DNA of 31,808 bases, from positions 1-31,808 of the forward strand of contig JAIBJP010000003.1 of assembly GCA_020029625.1 (NCBI GenBank). The letters run 5' to 3'. The position numbers and the translations under genes were made by a program. The notes under the pieces were generated by a model. It was not told where the DNA came from. It did not search any database and saw only the letters and a program-made list of their open reading frames with translations. This DNA comes from Actinomycetota bacterium (lineage in GTDB: Bacteria; Actinomycetota; Thermoleophilia; Gaiellales; Gaiellaceae). This document shows, piece by piece, positions 5,534 through 13,838 of this stretch (positions are counted from its first letter, which is position 1; each line of letters begins with the position of its first letter).

Positions 5534-7990
5534 GTGGAGCGGTACGACCCCAACACGATCGAACGTAAATGGCAAGGCGTTTGGGAGCGCGAAGGCGCTT
5601 TTACGGTGCCCAATCCGGAATCGCCGCGTGGCGGGGATTCCGACAAGAAGACGTACGTGCTCGAGATGCTCCCCTACCCGTCGGGCGAGCTCCACATGGG
5701 CCACGTCCTGAACTACACGCTCGGGGACGTCGTCGCGCACCTGCGTCGCCGCCGCGGGTACACCGTTCTGCGGCCGATCGGGTACGACGCGTTCGGCCTT
5801 CCGGCCGAGAACGCCGCCATCAAGGAAGGTCGCCATCCCCGCGACGTGACGAACCGGAACATCGCCGCGATCCGCGAGCAGATGAAGCGGATGGGCTGGT
5901 CGATCGACTGGAGCCGCGAGCTCTCGACCGCCGAGCCGGAGTACTACCGCTGGACGCAATGGCTCTTCCTCAAGTTCTTCGCGGAGGACCTCGCCTACCG
6001 GCGGGAAGCCTTCGTCAACTGGTGCCCGAACGACCAGACCGTGCTCGCGAACGAGCAGGTGATCGACGGCCACTGCGAGCGCTGCGGCTGGGAGGTGGAG
6101 GCCCGTAGCCTCGAGCAGTGGTTCTTCCGCATCACCGCCTACGCCGATCGGCTGCTCGAGGAGATGAACCTGCTCGAATCGTGGCCGGAGCGAGTCCTGA
6201 CCATGCAGCGCAACTGGATCGGCCGCTCCGAGGGCGCCGAGGTCGTCTTCCGGATCGAGGAGCTCGACATCGACATTCCGGTCTTCACGACTCGGCCCGA
6301 CACGCTCTTCGGGTCCACCTTCTTCGTGGTCGCGCCTGAGCACCCCCTCGTCGCGCGCCTGGCGCAGGGAACTCCCCACGAGCAGGAGGTGCTCGAGTAC
6401 GCGCGCCATGCCGCGGCGCGGCCGGCCGTCGAGCGCGCGGATCCGGAGAAGGAGAAGACGGGCGTCTTCACGGGTCACTTCGTCACCAATCCGGTCAACG
6501 ACAACCGGCTCCCCGTCTGGGTGTCCGACTACGTGCTGATGGAGTACGGGACGGGCGCGATCATGGGCGTCCCCGCGCATGACGAGCGCGACTTCGCGTT
6601 CGCGCAGCGTTTCGAGTTGCCGATCAAACCGGTCGTCGTGCCTGCCGACGGCGAGGTCGAGGAAGGCACCGCGTTCATCGGTCACTCGGGTGACGAGAAG
6701 CTGATCGACTCGGCGCAGTTCTCGGGCATGTCGAGCACCGAGGCGAAGGAGGCCATCGTGGAATGGCTCGAGTCGCGCGGCCGCGGCCGGCCGGCCGTCA
6801 GCTACCGCCTGCGCGACTGGCTGCTCTCCCGCCAGCGCTACTGGGGGTGCCCGATCCCGATCCTCTATTGCGACGAGTGCGGGATGGTGCCGGTCCCGGA
6901 GGAAGACCTGCCCGTGCTCCTCCCCGAAGTCGAGGAGTACCTGCCGAAAGGCCGTTCACCGCTCGCGGCGGCCGAGGAGTGGGTGAACACGACGTGTCCG
7001 AAGTGCGGCGGCAAGGCGCGCCGCGAGACGGACACGATGGACACGTTCGTCGATTCGTCCTGGTACTACCTGCGTTACTGCGACCCACGGAACGGTGAGG
7101 CGCCCTTCGACCGGGCGATCGTCGACTATTGGCTGCCCGTCAACCAGTACATCGGGGGCATCGAGCACGCGATCCTCCACCTGCTCTACGCGCGGTTCTT
7201 CACGAAGGTGATGAACGACCTCGGCCTGGTGGACTTCCGGGAGCCCTTCGCGCGCCTCTTCAACCAGGGGATGCTCTATTACCACGGCGCCAAGATGTCC
7301 AAGTCGAAGGGGAACGTCATCGTCCCCGACCAGTACGTCGACCGCTTCGGCGCCGAGGCGGTCCGCCTCTACGTGCTCTTCATGGGCCCGGCCGAGGCCG
7401 ACAAGGAATGGCAGGACGCCGGGATCGAAGGGATGTTCAGGTTCCTCGGCCGGCTGTGGCGCCTGGGGCTCGAGGTTGCGGGAGGGGAGCCGAACGGCGT
7501 CCCGGCCAGCGGGCCGCTGGTGCGGAGGGCTCACGAGACGATCGCGAAGGTCACCGACGACATCGAGCGCCGCTTCCAGTTCAACACGCCCATCGCCGCG
7601 GTCATGGAGCTCGTCAACGACATCTACCACGCAAAGGACGATCCCGCCCGGGCGGCGGAGGTCCGCTTCGCTACCGAGACGGCGGTGAGCCTCATCCAGC
7701 CGTACGTGCCCCACCTGTCAGAGGAGCTCTGGGAGCGTCTGGGGCACGAGCGCCTGTGGAGCACGCCCTGGCCCGAGGCCGACCGCGCGCTCCTCGAGCG
7801 CGAGACCTTCGAGCTCGTGGTCCAGGTGAACGGGCGCGTCCGCGACCGCGTCGAGGTACCCGTCGGCCTCAGCGAGGACGAGTTGATAGCCCGGGCGAAG
7901 ACGCTGCCGCGCGTCCAGCCTTACCTCGATGGCAAAGATGTGAAGAAGGCGGTCGTGGTTCCCGGACGCCTCGTGAACCTCGTCGTCTAG
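5534..7990 (+). CDS. leuS: Leucyl-tRNA synthetase
   Basis: Class I aminoacyl-tRNA synthetase that charges tRNA-Leu. The 818 residues contain the HIGH motif as HMGH (54-57), a zinc-like CERCGW element, the CP1 editing domain (TTRPDTLFGSTFFV, GVPAHDERDFAFA), a second CxxC pair (CDECG...CPKCGG) and KMSKS (587-591), then the anticodon-binding and C-terminal domains (VQVNGRVRDRVEVP). Editing and catalytic motifs look intact and the length fits bacterial LeuRS. The GTG start has AGGAG (5524-5528) at 5 nt spacing, directly after the attenuator T-tract, so terminator formation and translation initiation are closely linked. The MarP-like gene follows after 24 nt. Confidence 0.98.
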   Translation: MERYDPNTIERKWQGVWEREGAFTVPNPESPRGGDSDKKTYVLEMLPYPSGELHMGHVLNYTLGDVVAHLRRRRGYTVLRPIGYDAFGLPAENAAIKEGRHPRDVTNRNIAAIREQMKRMGWSIDWSRELSTAEPEYYRWTQWLFLKFFAEDLAYRREAFVNWCPNDQTVLANEQVIDGHCERCGWEVEARSLEQWFFRITAYADRLLEEMNLLESWPERVLTMQRNWIGRSEGAEVVFRIEELDIDIPVFTTRPDTLFGSTFFVVAPEHPLVARLAQGTPHEQEVLEYARHAAARPAVERADPEKEKTGVFTGHFVTNPVNDNRLPVWVSDYVLMEYGTGAIMGVPAHDERDFAFAQRFELPIKPVVVPADGEVEEGTAFIGHSGDEKLIDSAQFSGMSSTEAKEAIVEWLESRGRGRPAVSYRLRDWLLSRQRYWGCPIPILYCDECGMVPVPEEDLPVLLPEVEEYLPKGRSPLAAAEEWVNTTCPKCGGKARRETDTMDTFVDSSWYYLRYCDPRNGEAPFDRAIVDYWLPVNQYIGGIEHAILHLLYARFFTKVMNDLGLVDFREPFARLFNQGMLYYHGAKMSKSKGNVIVPDQYVDRFGAEAVRLYVLFMGPAEADKEWQDAGIEGMFRFLGRLWRLGLEVAGGEPNGVPASGPLVRRAHETIAKVTDDIERRFQFNTPIAAVMELVNDIYHAKDDPARAAEVRFATETAVSLIQPYVPHLSEELWERLGHERLWSTPWPEADRALLERETFELVVQVNGRVRDRVEVPVGLSEDELIARAKTLPRVQPYLDGKDVKKAVVVPGRLVNLVV

Positions 7991-7999
7991 TCCCGGGTC

Positions 8000-8005
8000 T
8001 AACGT
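8000..8005 (+). promoter_or_regulatory. Possible -10 box (TAACGT) before the MarP-like gene
   Basis: TAACGT sits 9 nt before the GTG at 8015, consistent with a start site 2-3 nt upstream of the codon. Read-through from leuS is an alternative. Confidence 0.35.
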
Positions 8006-8014
8006 TCCCGGCGC

Positions 8015-9145
8015 GTGAGCGCCATGGACCTTCTCCTCATCGCCTGGATAGCGATCTTCGCCCTGCAAGGCGCGTATCGGGGGCTATTCGCGCAGGCGTT
8101 GTCCCTGATCGGCTTCGGAATCGGTGCGTTGGCAGGCTCGTGGTTAGCCCCTCAGTTCCTCGCCGACAACTCCCCCTGGGTCGCCTTCGCGAGCCTCGTC
8201 GGGGCCGTCGTCGGTGCCTCGTTGCTCGGTGCGGCGAGTCTGTCGCTCGCCGAGTCGCCGAGGCGCTTCCTCGCCTTCCGGCCCGGTCTGCGTCTGGTCG
8301 ATTCGGTCGGGGGAGCGGGGCTCGGCGGTGCGCTTGGGCTGGCGCTCGCCTGGCTGCTCGCCGTCGTCGCGCTGCACCAGCCGGGTCTCGGCTTCCGCAA
8401 CGACGTCCGCAACTCGACCATCCTTCCGAAGCTCATGCGGGCGGTGCCGCCCGACCGCGTGCTCCAAGCCCTCAACCGCTTCGATCCCTTCCCAGAGCTT
8501 GCCCTCGGAGGCGGGCCGCTGCCACCCCCGGACGCGAGCGTCCTCCAGAGCCCCGGCGCGAAGACCGCGGCGGGAAGCGTCGTCAAACTCCACGGGACCG
8601 CATGCGGGCTCGGCACGCAAGGATCGGGCTGGGTGGTGCGCAAGGCGCTCGTGGCGACGAATGCGCACGTGATCGCAGGGGAGCACGAAACGACGATCCT
8701 CGCGCCCAACGGCCAGACGCTCGACGCGCAGCCCGTCTACGTGGATTCGCAGAACGACGTGGCCCTTCTGCGCGTCCCGTCGCTCGTCCTCGATCCGCTT
8801 GCGGTCGACCGCGACGGCGAGTTTCCGAGGAAGGTCGTCATCCTCGGCTATCCGCGAGACGGCCCGCTCACCGGGACGGCGGCGACCGCAGGCTCCCCCA
8901 GGACCGTGATCGCGCCCGACGCGTATGACCGCCGTGTGAGCGCGCGAATGATCGTTCCGTTGCGCGGAAAGGTGCAGCCCGGCGAGAGCGGCGGCCCAGT
9001 CGTCGACTCGCGGGGCAGGGTGATCGCCATGGTCTTCGCCGGCGCCAGGCGCGGGCCGAGTGGCTTCGCCATTCCGGTGGAGCTCGTGTTGCGCGGGGTC
9101 TCGAAGCCGCTTCGCCCGGTGTCCTCGGGGCCCTGCGTCGAATAG
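8015..9145 (+). CDS. Membrane-anchored trypsin-like serine protease with CvpA domain (MarP-like)
   Basis: A 376-residue protein with two parts. Residues about 1-125 form a CvpA-like membrane domain with roughly four hydrophobic helices (LLLIAWIAIFALQGAYRGLFAQ, then Gly/Ala-rich segments). Residues about 185-370 are an extracytoplasmic chymotrypsin-fold protease with a visible triad: His218 (TNAHVIAG), Asp248 (QNDVALL), Ser325 (PGESGGP). This architecture is that of mycobacterial MarP, which cleaves cell-wall substrates under acid or oxidative stress. Two cysteines (about 196 and near the C-terminus, SSGPCVE) might form a disulfide. Starts are GTG 8015 or ATG 8024. It stands between leuS and comEA, a position I recall in related actinobacteria; its substrate is unknown. 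Confidence 0.85.
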   Translation: MSAMDLLLIAWIAIFALQGAYRGLFAQALSLIGFGIGALAGSWLAPQFLADNSPWVAFASLVGAVVGASLLGAASLSLAESPRRFLAFRPGLRLVDSVGGAGLGGALGLALAWLLAVVALHQPGLGFRNDVRNSTILPKLMRAVPPDRVLQALNRFDPFPELALGGGPLPPPDASVLQSPGAKTAAGSVVKLHGTACGLGTQGSGWVVRKALVATNAHVIAGEHETTILAPNGQTLDAQPVYVDSQNDVALLRVPSLVLDPLAVDRDGEFPRKVVILGYPRDGPLTGTAATAGSPRTVIAPDAYDRRVSARMIVPLRGKVQPGESGGPVVDSRGRVIAMVFAGARRGPSGFAIPVELVLRGVSKPLRPVSSGPCVE

Positions 9146-9281
9146 CCGGCGCCATGCCGTGTGAGTCTCGGCGCGTTCTGCGCGCCACCTGCGCGGTCTC
9201 TTTCCGCAGCATCGAGGGATGCGCACGGCGATCGACGTTCTCGTGGCCAAGCTTGCAGGGCCGACGCCTTGAGCGGTGGGG

Positions 9282-9854
9282 ATGCCGCAGATCTCACGCT
9301 CCCGCGCCCTGGTGTACGTCGCGGTGCTGCTTGTCACCTTGCTGCTTGCAGGGCGACTTGCGTTCCGTAGGGAGCAACCGGTTGCGACGCAGGTAGCTCC
9401 CGCGGCGCTGCGCGCCGAGCCGGCGCCTGTGCGGAAGCTGCTCGTACACGTCGTCGGTGCCGTGCGCACGCCCGGTCTCTACCGACTCGACGACGGCAGC
9501 CGGGTCGACGATGCGATCCGGGCCGCGGGTGGGGCGAAGCCGAAAGCGGCCTTGGACGCGATCAACCTGGCTGCCCCGGTCGCCGACGGCCAGCAGGTCA
9601 TCGTCCCGGTGCGGGGGAGAGGCACTGCCTCGGCCGGTGCGGCCGCGTCCGGAACGGCTGCCGGTCCAGTTCACCTCAACACGGCGACGCTCGAGGAGCT
9701 CGACACGCTGCCGGGGATCGGTCCCGTCACCGCGCAGAAGATTCTCGACTATCGAGACGAGCACGGAGCCTTCTCGTCCGTCGACGAGCTGGACGCAGTG
9801 CCCGGGATCGGCCCTGCTCGGATGGCAGAGCTCAAGAAGCTGGTCGATCTCTGA
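9282..9854 (+). CDS. comEA: Competence protein ComEA, DNA receptor
   Basis: Membrane-anchored DNA-binding receptor of the natural transformation machinery. The 190 residues comprise an N-terminal membrane anchor (ALVYVAVLLVTLLLAG, about 9-24), an SLBB domain (LLVHVVGAVRTPGLYRLDDG...VPVRG, about 48-110), an Ala/Gly-rich linker and a C-terminal helix-hairpin-helix domain (HLNTATLEELDTLPGIGPVTAQ, DAVPGIGPARMAELKKL). Both PGIG hairpins are intact. ATG 9282 is chosen; an in-frame GTG at 9276 would add two residues. The upstream 136 nt hold no gene I can support. The stop overlaps the likely CTG start of comEC. ComEA-ComEC adjacency supports a DNA-uptake role. Confidence 0.93.
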   Translation: MPQISRSRALVYVAVLLVTLLLAGRLAFRREQPVATQVAPAALRAEPAPVRKLLVHVVGAVRTPGLYRLDDGSRVDDAIRAAGGAKPKAALDAINLAAPVADGQQVIVPVRGRGTASAGAAASGTAAGPVHLNTATLEELDTLPGIGPVTAQKILDYRDEHGAFSSVDELDAVPGIGPARMAELKKLVDL

Positions 9855-12127
9855 GCGTCTTCGTGAGGATCCCCGCTCCGCACCTCCTCGCAGCTGCGCT
9901 CTGCATGGGTCTGGCCGCGTCTCTCGCGCAGGAGGCGCCTGGAATCGGAATTGCGCTGCTTGCGGCGTTGCTGGCCGTAGCAGCGCTCGCTGTTCGTGAG
10001 TGCCGGGCCATCGTGCTTGCCGCGGCCGTCCTCCTGGCAGGCTGGTGGGCCGGGAGCCTGCGGCTGGCCGCCCTCGACCGCAGCGTGCTCGCGGACGAGG
10101 TGGGCCGGATGGCACGGGCGCGGCTCGAGGTGACGGGTCCTGCCCGCTTCGGCCCGTTCGCCGTACGAGTCCCGGTCCGCGTGCTGAGCTTCGGCGAGCT
10201 GGGTCCCGACGAGCGGGCTCGCCTCGATCTCCCGCGGGGCCGGGCGCCGCCCCAGGGCGCGATAGTCGAGGTCGTCGCCAGGATCAAGCGCCCCCGCGGT
10301 CGCGAGGACGACGGTTTCGACGAATCGTCATACCTGCGCAGGCAGGGCATACATGTCGTGCTGTCAGGAGACGGCTATCGCGTGGTCGGGCGCCGAGAGG
10401 GTCTCGGTGGCCTCGCCGACTCCCTCCGCGTCTTCGTTGCCCGGGGGCTTGCGCCGGGGGTGACCGGAGAACGGCGTGCCGTCATCGCGGGGATCATCCT
10501 GGGGGAGGACGAGGGGATCGAGCAGGGGCTCCGAGACCGCTTCCGGGCCTCGGGTCTCTACCACCTCCTTGCGGTGTCCGGGCAAAACGTCGCCTATGTC
10601 GTCGCGGGCGCGCTTCTCCTGGCATGGCTCCTGGGCGTTCCCCGACTCGCAGGGGAGGTTGGGGCACTGTTCGCGGTTGCCGGCTACGTCGTGGCCGTCG
10701 GCTGGCAGCCGTCAGTCGTCCGGGCGGGGGTGGCAGGTGGGCTGGCCTCGCTCGCGTGGCTCTCTGGACGTGCTCGCGATCGGTGGTACTTCCTCCTCAT
10801 GGGCGCGGCCGTCCTGCTGGCGTGGAATCCGTACTCGCTTCTGGAGGCCGGCTTCCAGCTGTCGTTCGCCGCCGTTGGAGCGATCTTCGTGGTCGTTCCG
10901 CGGCTGCAATCCTGGCTGGAGGGCTACCCGGTGCCGAGCCGGCTGGCGCCGGTTCTCGCCGTATCGGCCGCCTGCGGTGCCGTGACCGCGCCGATCCTGA
11001 TGACGCACTTCGGCCAGGTGCCGCTCTACTCGATCCCGAGCAATGCGCTGGCCGCTCCCGTTGTTGCGCCGCTTCTCGGGCTGGCGCTCGCCTGCGCGGC
11101 GCTCGATCCGATCTTGCCAACCGCGGCCGCCGCCCTGGGCTGGGTGAACGGCTGGTTCGCGGCCTACCTGGCCGCGGTCGCGCGCTTCTTCGGCGGGCTC
11201 CCGCATGCGCAGGTGGCCTCCTGGAAGGCTCTAGTTGCGCTTGCCGCCGTGGCAGCCCTGGTGGCTCTCTTCGTCCGGCTGCCTCTCCCGAGGGGGCGGC
11301 GCGGCGTCCTAGTGGCCGCCGTCCTCGCACTCGTTCTCGCCGGTTGGCAGCTGCGACCGGACCAAACGCTTCCGCCGCCGGCGGGCCTCCGCATCACGTT
11401 CCTCGACGTCGGCCAGGGCGACGGCGCGCTCATCCAGGTGCCGCAAGGCGCAGTGCTCGTCGACGAGGGCCCTCCGGAGGCCAAGGTGGCCGCGCAACTT
11501 CGGAGCCTCGGTGTACGGCGGCTGGCCGCAATGGTGCTTACGCATCCGCAGCGGGACCACGTCGGTGGCGCGGCGGGGGTGCTGGACGCGCTGCCGGTTG
11601 GCTTCCTCCTCGACCCGGGCATCCCAGCTGTCAGCACCGAAGAGCGGGAAGCCCGCGCTGCGGCGCGCCGTCATCGCGTCCGCGTTGTGCTCGCCCGCGC
11701 CGGCGAGACCTTTCGACTGGGACGCCTGCGGATCCGGGTGCTCTGGCCCGATGACCCCGGCCCGCCCGGGGAAGACCCGAACGAGCATGCGATCGTCCTT
11801 CTCGTCTCGTACGGCAGCGTCGACGCGCTGCTGACCGCGGATGCCGAATCGAATATCACACTGCCGCTGCGGCCCCCGCCAGTCGAGTTGTTGAAAGTCG
11901 CCCACCACGGCTCAGCGGACGAAGGCCTCGCCTCCCTTCTGAGGCTTCTCCGCCCGAAAGTCGCCGTCATCTCAGTTGGGGCGCACAACGACTACGGGCA
12001 CCCAACGCCGTCTTCTCTGGTTGCTCTCGAGAGGTTCCCCGGCCTGTCCCTCTACCGCACCGACGAGGACGGCCGGGTGACGATCGAGTCGGACGGCGAG
12101 CGCTTCTCCGTGCGGACCGAGCGCTGA
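9851..12127 (+). CDS. comEC: ComEC/Rec2 DNA uptake channel, probable CTG start
   Basis: Membrane channel that carries single-stranded DNA into the cell. The 758 residues show an N-terminal soluble segment (DUF4131/OB-like, about 80-180), the competence domain with many membrane helices and the signature YHLLAVSGQNVAYV and FQLSFAAVGAI, and a C-terminal metallo-beta-lactamase domain (ITFLDVGQGDGALI, LTHPQRDHVGG with His565-Asp569-His570, VAHHGS, GHPTPS). In HxHxDH the second position is Gln, as is variable in ComEC. The frame is open to a CTG at 9851 that forms CTGA with the comEA stop (MSVFVRIPAPHLL); the first conventional start is GTG 9863, which has no Shine-Dalgarno. Either is possible; the protein identity is secure. 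Confidence 0.93.
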   Translation: MSVFVRIPAPHLLAAALCMGLAASLAQEAPGIGIALLAALLAVAALAVRECRAIVLAAAVLLAGWWAGSLRLAALDRSVLADEVGRMARARLEVTGPARFGPFAVRVPVRVLSFGELGPDERARLDLPRGRAPPQGAIVEVVARIKRPRGREDDGFDESSYLRRQGIHVVLSGDGYRVVGRREGLGGLADSLRVFVARGLAPGVTGERRAVIAGIILGEDEGIEQGLRDRFRASGLYHLLAVSGQNVAYVVAGALLLAWLLGVPRLAGEVGALFAVAGYVVAVGWQPSVVRAGVAGGLASLAWLSGRARDRWYFLLMGAAVLLAWNPYSLLEAGFQLSFAAVGAIFVVVPRLQSWLEGYPVPSRLAPVLAVSAACGAVTAPILMTHFGQVPLYSIPSNALAAPVVAPLLGLALACAALDPILPTAAAALGWVNGWFAAYLAAVARFFGGLPHAQVASWKALVALAAVAALVALFVRLPLPRGRRGVLVAAVLALVLAGWQLRPDQTLPPPAGLRITFLDVGQGDGALIQVPQGAVLVDEGPPEAKVAAQLRSLGVRRLAAMVLTHPQRDHVGGAAGVLDALPVGFLLDPGIPAVSTEEREARAAARRHRVRVVLARAGETFRLGRLRIRVLWPDDPGPPGEDPNEHAIVLLVSYGSVDALLTADAESNITLPLRPPPVELLKVAHHGSADEGLASLLRLLRPKVAVISVGAHNDYGHPTPSSLVALERFPGLSLYRTDEDGRVTIESDGERFSVRTER

Positions 12128-12169
12128 TCAGCCGTTGAGGCCGAGGAACGTGAGGAACGCTCCGGAAAG

Positions 12170-12483
12170 CGCTGCGAGCCGCTCGGGCACAAGCTGTAGA
12201 GCTTTGGCAAGCAGAAGTATTTTTGCTACGTCTGCCACTCCATGGGCGACGATGAGGGGAACGGCAGGGTCCCGACCTGAACGAGCTGCCCCAGCTCGCG
12301 GCGCGTGCCGGTCGAGGCCCGGTGGAGGCGTTCGTCCGCGACTCGATCCTCCACCCGAATGCCTATACCGAGCCGGGCTTCGAGAAGGGGCTGATGGCGA
12401 AGGTCCCGGGTATTCCCGCCGAGATCACGCCCACTCAGCTGGACGCTCTGGTCGCCTTCCTGACCGTGTCGGCGAAGCCGTAG
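12170..12483 (+). pseudogene. c-type cytochrome remnant with frameshifts
   Basis: Pieces of a small class I cytochrome c occur in different frames. In one frame GKQKYFCYVCHSMGDDEGNG carries the heme-binding CxxCH (codons 12224-12238). A stop (TAG 12197) precedes it and TGA (12278) follows it. In another frame GPDLNELPQLAARAGRG continues through FVRDSILHPNAYTEPGF and ends LDALVAFLTVSAKP with TAG at 12481, the typical C-terminus with the methionine/NPNAY region. Upstream, ARAQAVEL (before 12200) fits the N-terminal helix but is out of frame with the heme motif. At least two single-base frameshifts would be needed to restore it, and no signal peptide is seen. It lies between comEC and holA. Confidence 0.7.
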
Positions 12484-12491
12484 AAGGCGAC

Positions 12492-12497
12492 TATCCT
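12492..12497 (+). promoter_or_regulatory. -10 box (TATCCT) of holA
   Basis: TATCCT ends 8 nt before ATG 12506, so the mRNA would begin at or next to the start codon. It overlaps the end of the cytochrome remnant by only a few bases downstream. Confidence 0.4.
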
Positions 12498-12505
12498 TGG
12501 GCGCG

Positions 12506-13483
12506 ATGGCTGAGGATGCGCTTCGCCCTGCCTATCTCCTGATGGGCACCGACCGGCCGAAGGTCGCACGGGCGCTGGCGCGCCTGCGTGCGCGCTTCGG
12601 TCCGGAAGGAGTGGAGACGCTGTCCGCTTCCGAAGCCTCCGGGGAGGACGCGGTCGCAGCGCTCAACGCGCTCGGTCTCTTCGGCTCCGGCCGATTGGTG
12701 GTCGTCAACGGCGTGGAGGGGTGGAAGAAGACTGACCTCGAGGCCGTACGCGCGTACCTGGGAGAGCCGGCTCCGGGGGCCGTTCTGGCGCTGGTGGTCG
12801 ATGAAGCGCCCCGCGACTCAGCGCTCGCAGAAGCGGTCGGCAAGCGCGGCGTGGTGCTTCGCTACGACGTCCCCAAGCCGAAGGATCCGTCCGTCTGGGT
12901 GCGGGCGGAGCTCGAGCGCCTCGGAGTGCAGGCGAGCGACGAGGCAGCCCGGCGGCTCGTCGAGATCGCGGGCGACGACGTGAGCGTGCTCGCCCTCGAG
13001 GTCGACAAGATCGCTGCGTGGGCCGCGGGGGAGGCCGTCGGGGCGCGGGAAGTCGAGCTCCTCGCGGTGCCTGCCACCGGCGACACTCCCGCCTGGGTGC
13101 TCTCGGACGCGTGGGGAAGCCGGGACGTCGCCGGGGTGCTCACAGCCTGCGAAGCCGAGCTCGACCAGGGAGTCGAGCCGTTCCTCATCGCAGTCCGGCT
13201 CGCTTCGCAGGTTGCCCTCGTCCGTGCCGCTCAGGCCCTCGCCGAGGAAGGCCTCGGGGCCAAGGAGATCGCCTCCCGTTTGAAAAAGCACGAATTCCGC
13301 GTGCGCAAGGCGATGACACACGCGGACCGCCACTCGCGCGAGGAGTTGGACGCCGCCGTGATCCGCCTCGCCCGGCTGGACGCCGCTCTCAAAGGGGCGA
13401 GTCGGCTCTCCGCCGAGCTCGAGCTCGAGCGCGCCCTGGTCGAGATCACGCAGGCGCCGGAAGCAGCGCCGGCCAGGGCCTAG
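12506..13483 (+). CDS. holA: DNA polymerase III delta subunit
   Basis: Delta subunit of the clamp loader, which opens the sliding clamp ring. The 325 residues show the HolA fold: AYLLMGTDRPKVARALARL, SGRLVVVNGVEGW, VLALVVDEAPRDS, then VWVRAELERLGVQASDEAARRLVEIAGDDVSVLALEVDK and the C-terminal collar (FLIAVRLASQVALVRAAQAL, HEFRVRKAM, RLDAALKGASRL). As expected for delta, there is no functional P-loop. ATG 12506 is preferred; TTG 12497 lies inside the predicted -10 box. The TAG stop interlocks with the stop of convergent rpsT (CTAG, 13480-13483). holA-rpsT adjacency is common in bacteria. Confidence 0.92.
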   Translation: MAEDALRPAYLLMGTDRPKVARALARLRARFGPEGVETLSASEASGEDAVAALNALGLFGSGRLVVVNGVEGWKKTDLEAVRAYLGEPAPGAVLALVVDEAPRDSALAEAVGKRGVVLRYDVPKPKDPSVWVRAELERLGVQASDEAARRLVEIAGDDVSVLALEVDKIAAWAAGEAVGAREVELLAVPATGDTPAWVLSDAWGSRDVAGVLTACEAELDQGVEPFLIAVRLASQVALVRAAQALAEEGLGAKEIASRLKKHEFRVRKAMTHADRHSREELDAAVIRLARLDAALKGASRLSAELELERALVEITQAPEAAPARA

Positions 13484-13743
13484 CCGCGAGCGCCGAGCAG
13501 GCGCTCGGCCTGCGACTTCTTGCGGGCGGCCTTGTTCGGATGGATTGCGCGCCGCGCGGCGGCGCGGTCGAGCAGCTTGACGAGCGCACGGTGCTCTTTT
13601 GCCGCCCGGTCCGTGTCGCCCTCCTGCACCGCCTGCTCGAGGCGCTTGAAGATGGTCTTCGCGGTCGACCGGTAGCGCACGTTTTCCAACCGCTGGCGAG
13701 CGGCGGTTTCGACGCGTCGTTTCTGTTGCTTGATGTTCGGCAT
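13480..13743 (-). CDS. rpsT: 30S ribosomal protein S20
   Basis: Small-subunit protein that binds the 5' domain of 16S rRNA. The 87 residues begin MPNIKQQKRRVETAARQRLEN, the conserved S20 N-terminus, and run through AKTIFKRLEQAV, KLLDRAAARRAIHPNKAARKKSQAERLL. The frame stays open upstream but the family start is clearly MPNIK (ATG 13743). No Shine-Dalgarno precedes it; instead a GC hairpin (13755-13770) sits 11 nt upstream. It converges on holA with a 4-nt overlap and is divergent from murJ. Confidence 0.97.
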   Translation of the reverse strand: MPNIKQQKRRVETAARQRLENVRYRSTAKTIFKRLEQAVQEGDTDRAAKEHRALVKLLDRAAARRAIHPNKAARKKSQAERLLGARG

Positions 13744-13754
13744 GGCGTGAAAAG

Positions 13755-13770
13755 GCCCGCAGAGGCGGGC
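13755..13770 (-). promoter_or_regulatory. Hairpin with short T-run at the 5' end of rpsT mRNA
   Basis: On the minus strand GCCCGC-CTCT-GCGGGC forms a perfect 6-bp stem followed by CCTTTT and then CACGCC-ATG. With the -10 box at 13782-13777, the transcript would begin almost at the first base of the stem. It could stabilise the mRNA, act as an S20 feedback site or cause early termination. Confidence 0.45.
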
Positions 13771-13776
13771 GTCAGC

Positions 13777-13782
13777 ATGGTA
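13777..13782 (-). promoter_or_regulatory. -10 box (TACCAT) of rpsT
   Basis: TACCAT on the minus strand predicts transcription start near 13770, at the foot of the hairpin, giving a leader of about 27 nt. Confidence 0.4.
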
Positions 13783-13838
13783 GCAGCGGGCGCCTCGGCC
13801 CCGGCAGGTCCGAATCGGCACGTTCCGTCATCAATCGC

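Noticed and set aside
9219..9272. 17-codon ORF MRTAIDVLVAKLAGPTP before comEA
   Set aside because: GAGGG is too close to the ATG to act as a Shine-Dalgarno, and there is no second line of evidence.
13744..13821. Extended N-terminus for S20
   Set aside because: The open frame continues 26 codons upstream, but it covers the predicted promoter and hairpin, and S20 universally begins at MPNIK.
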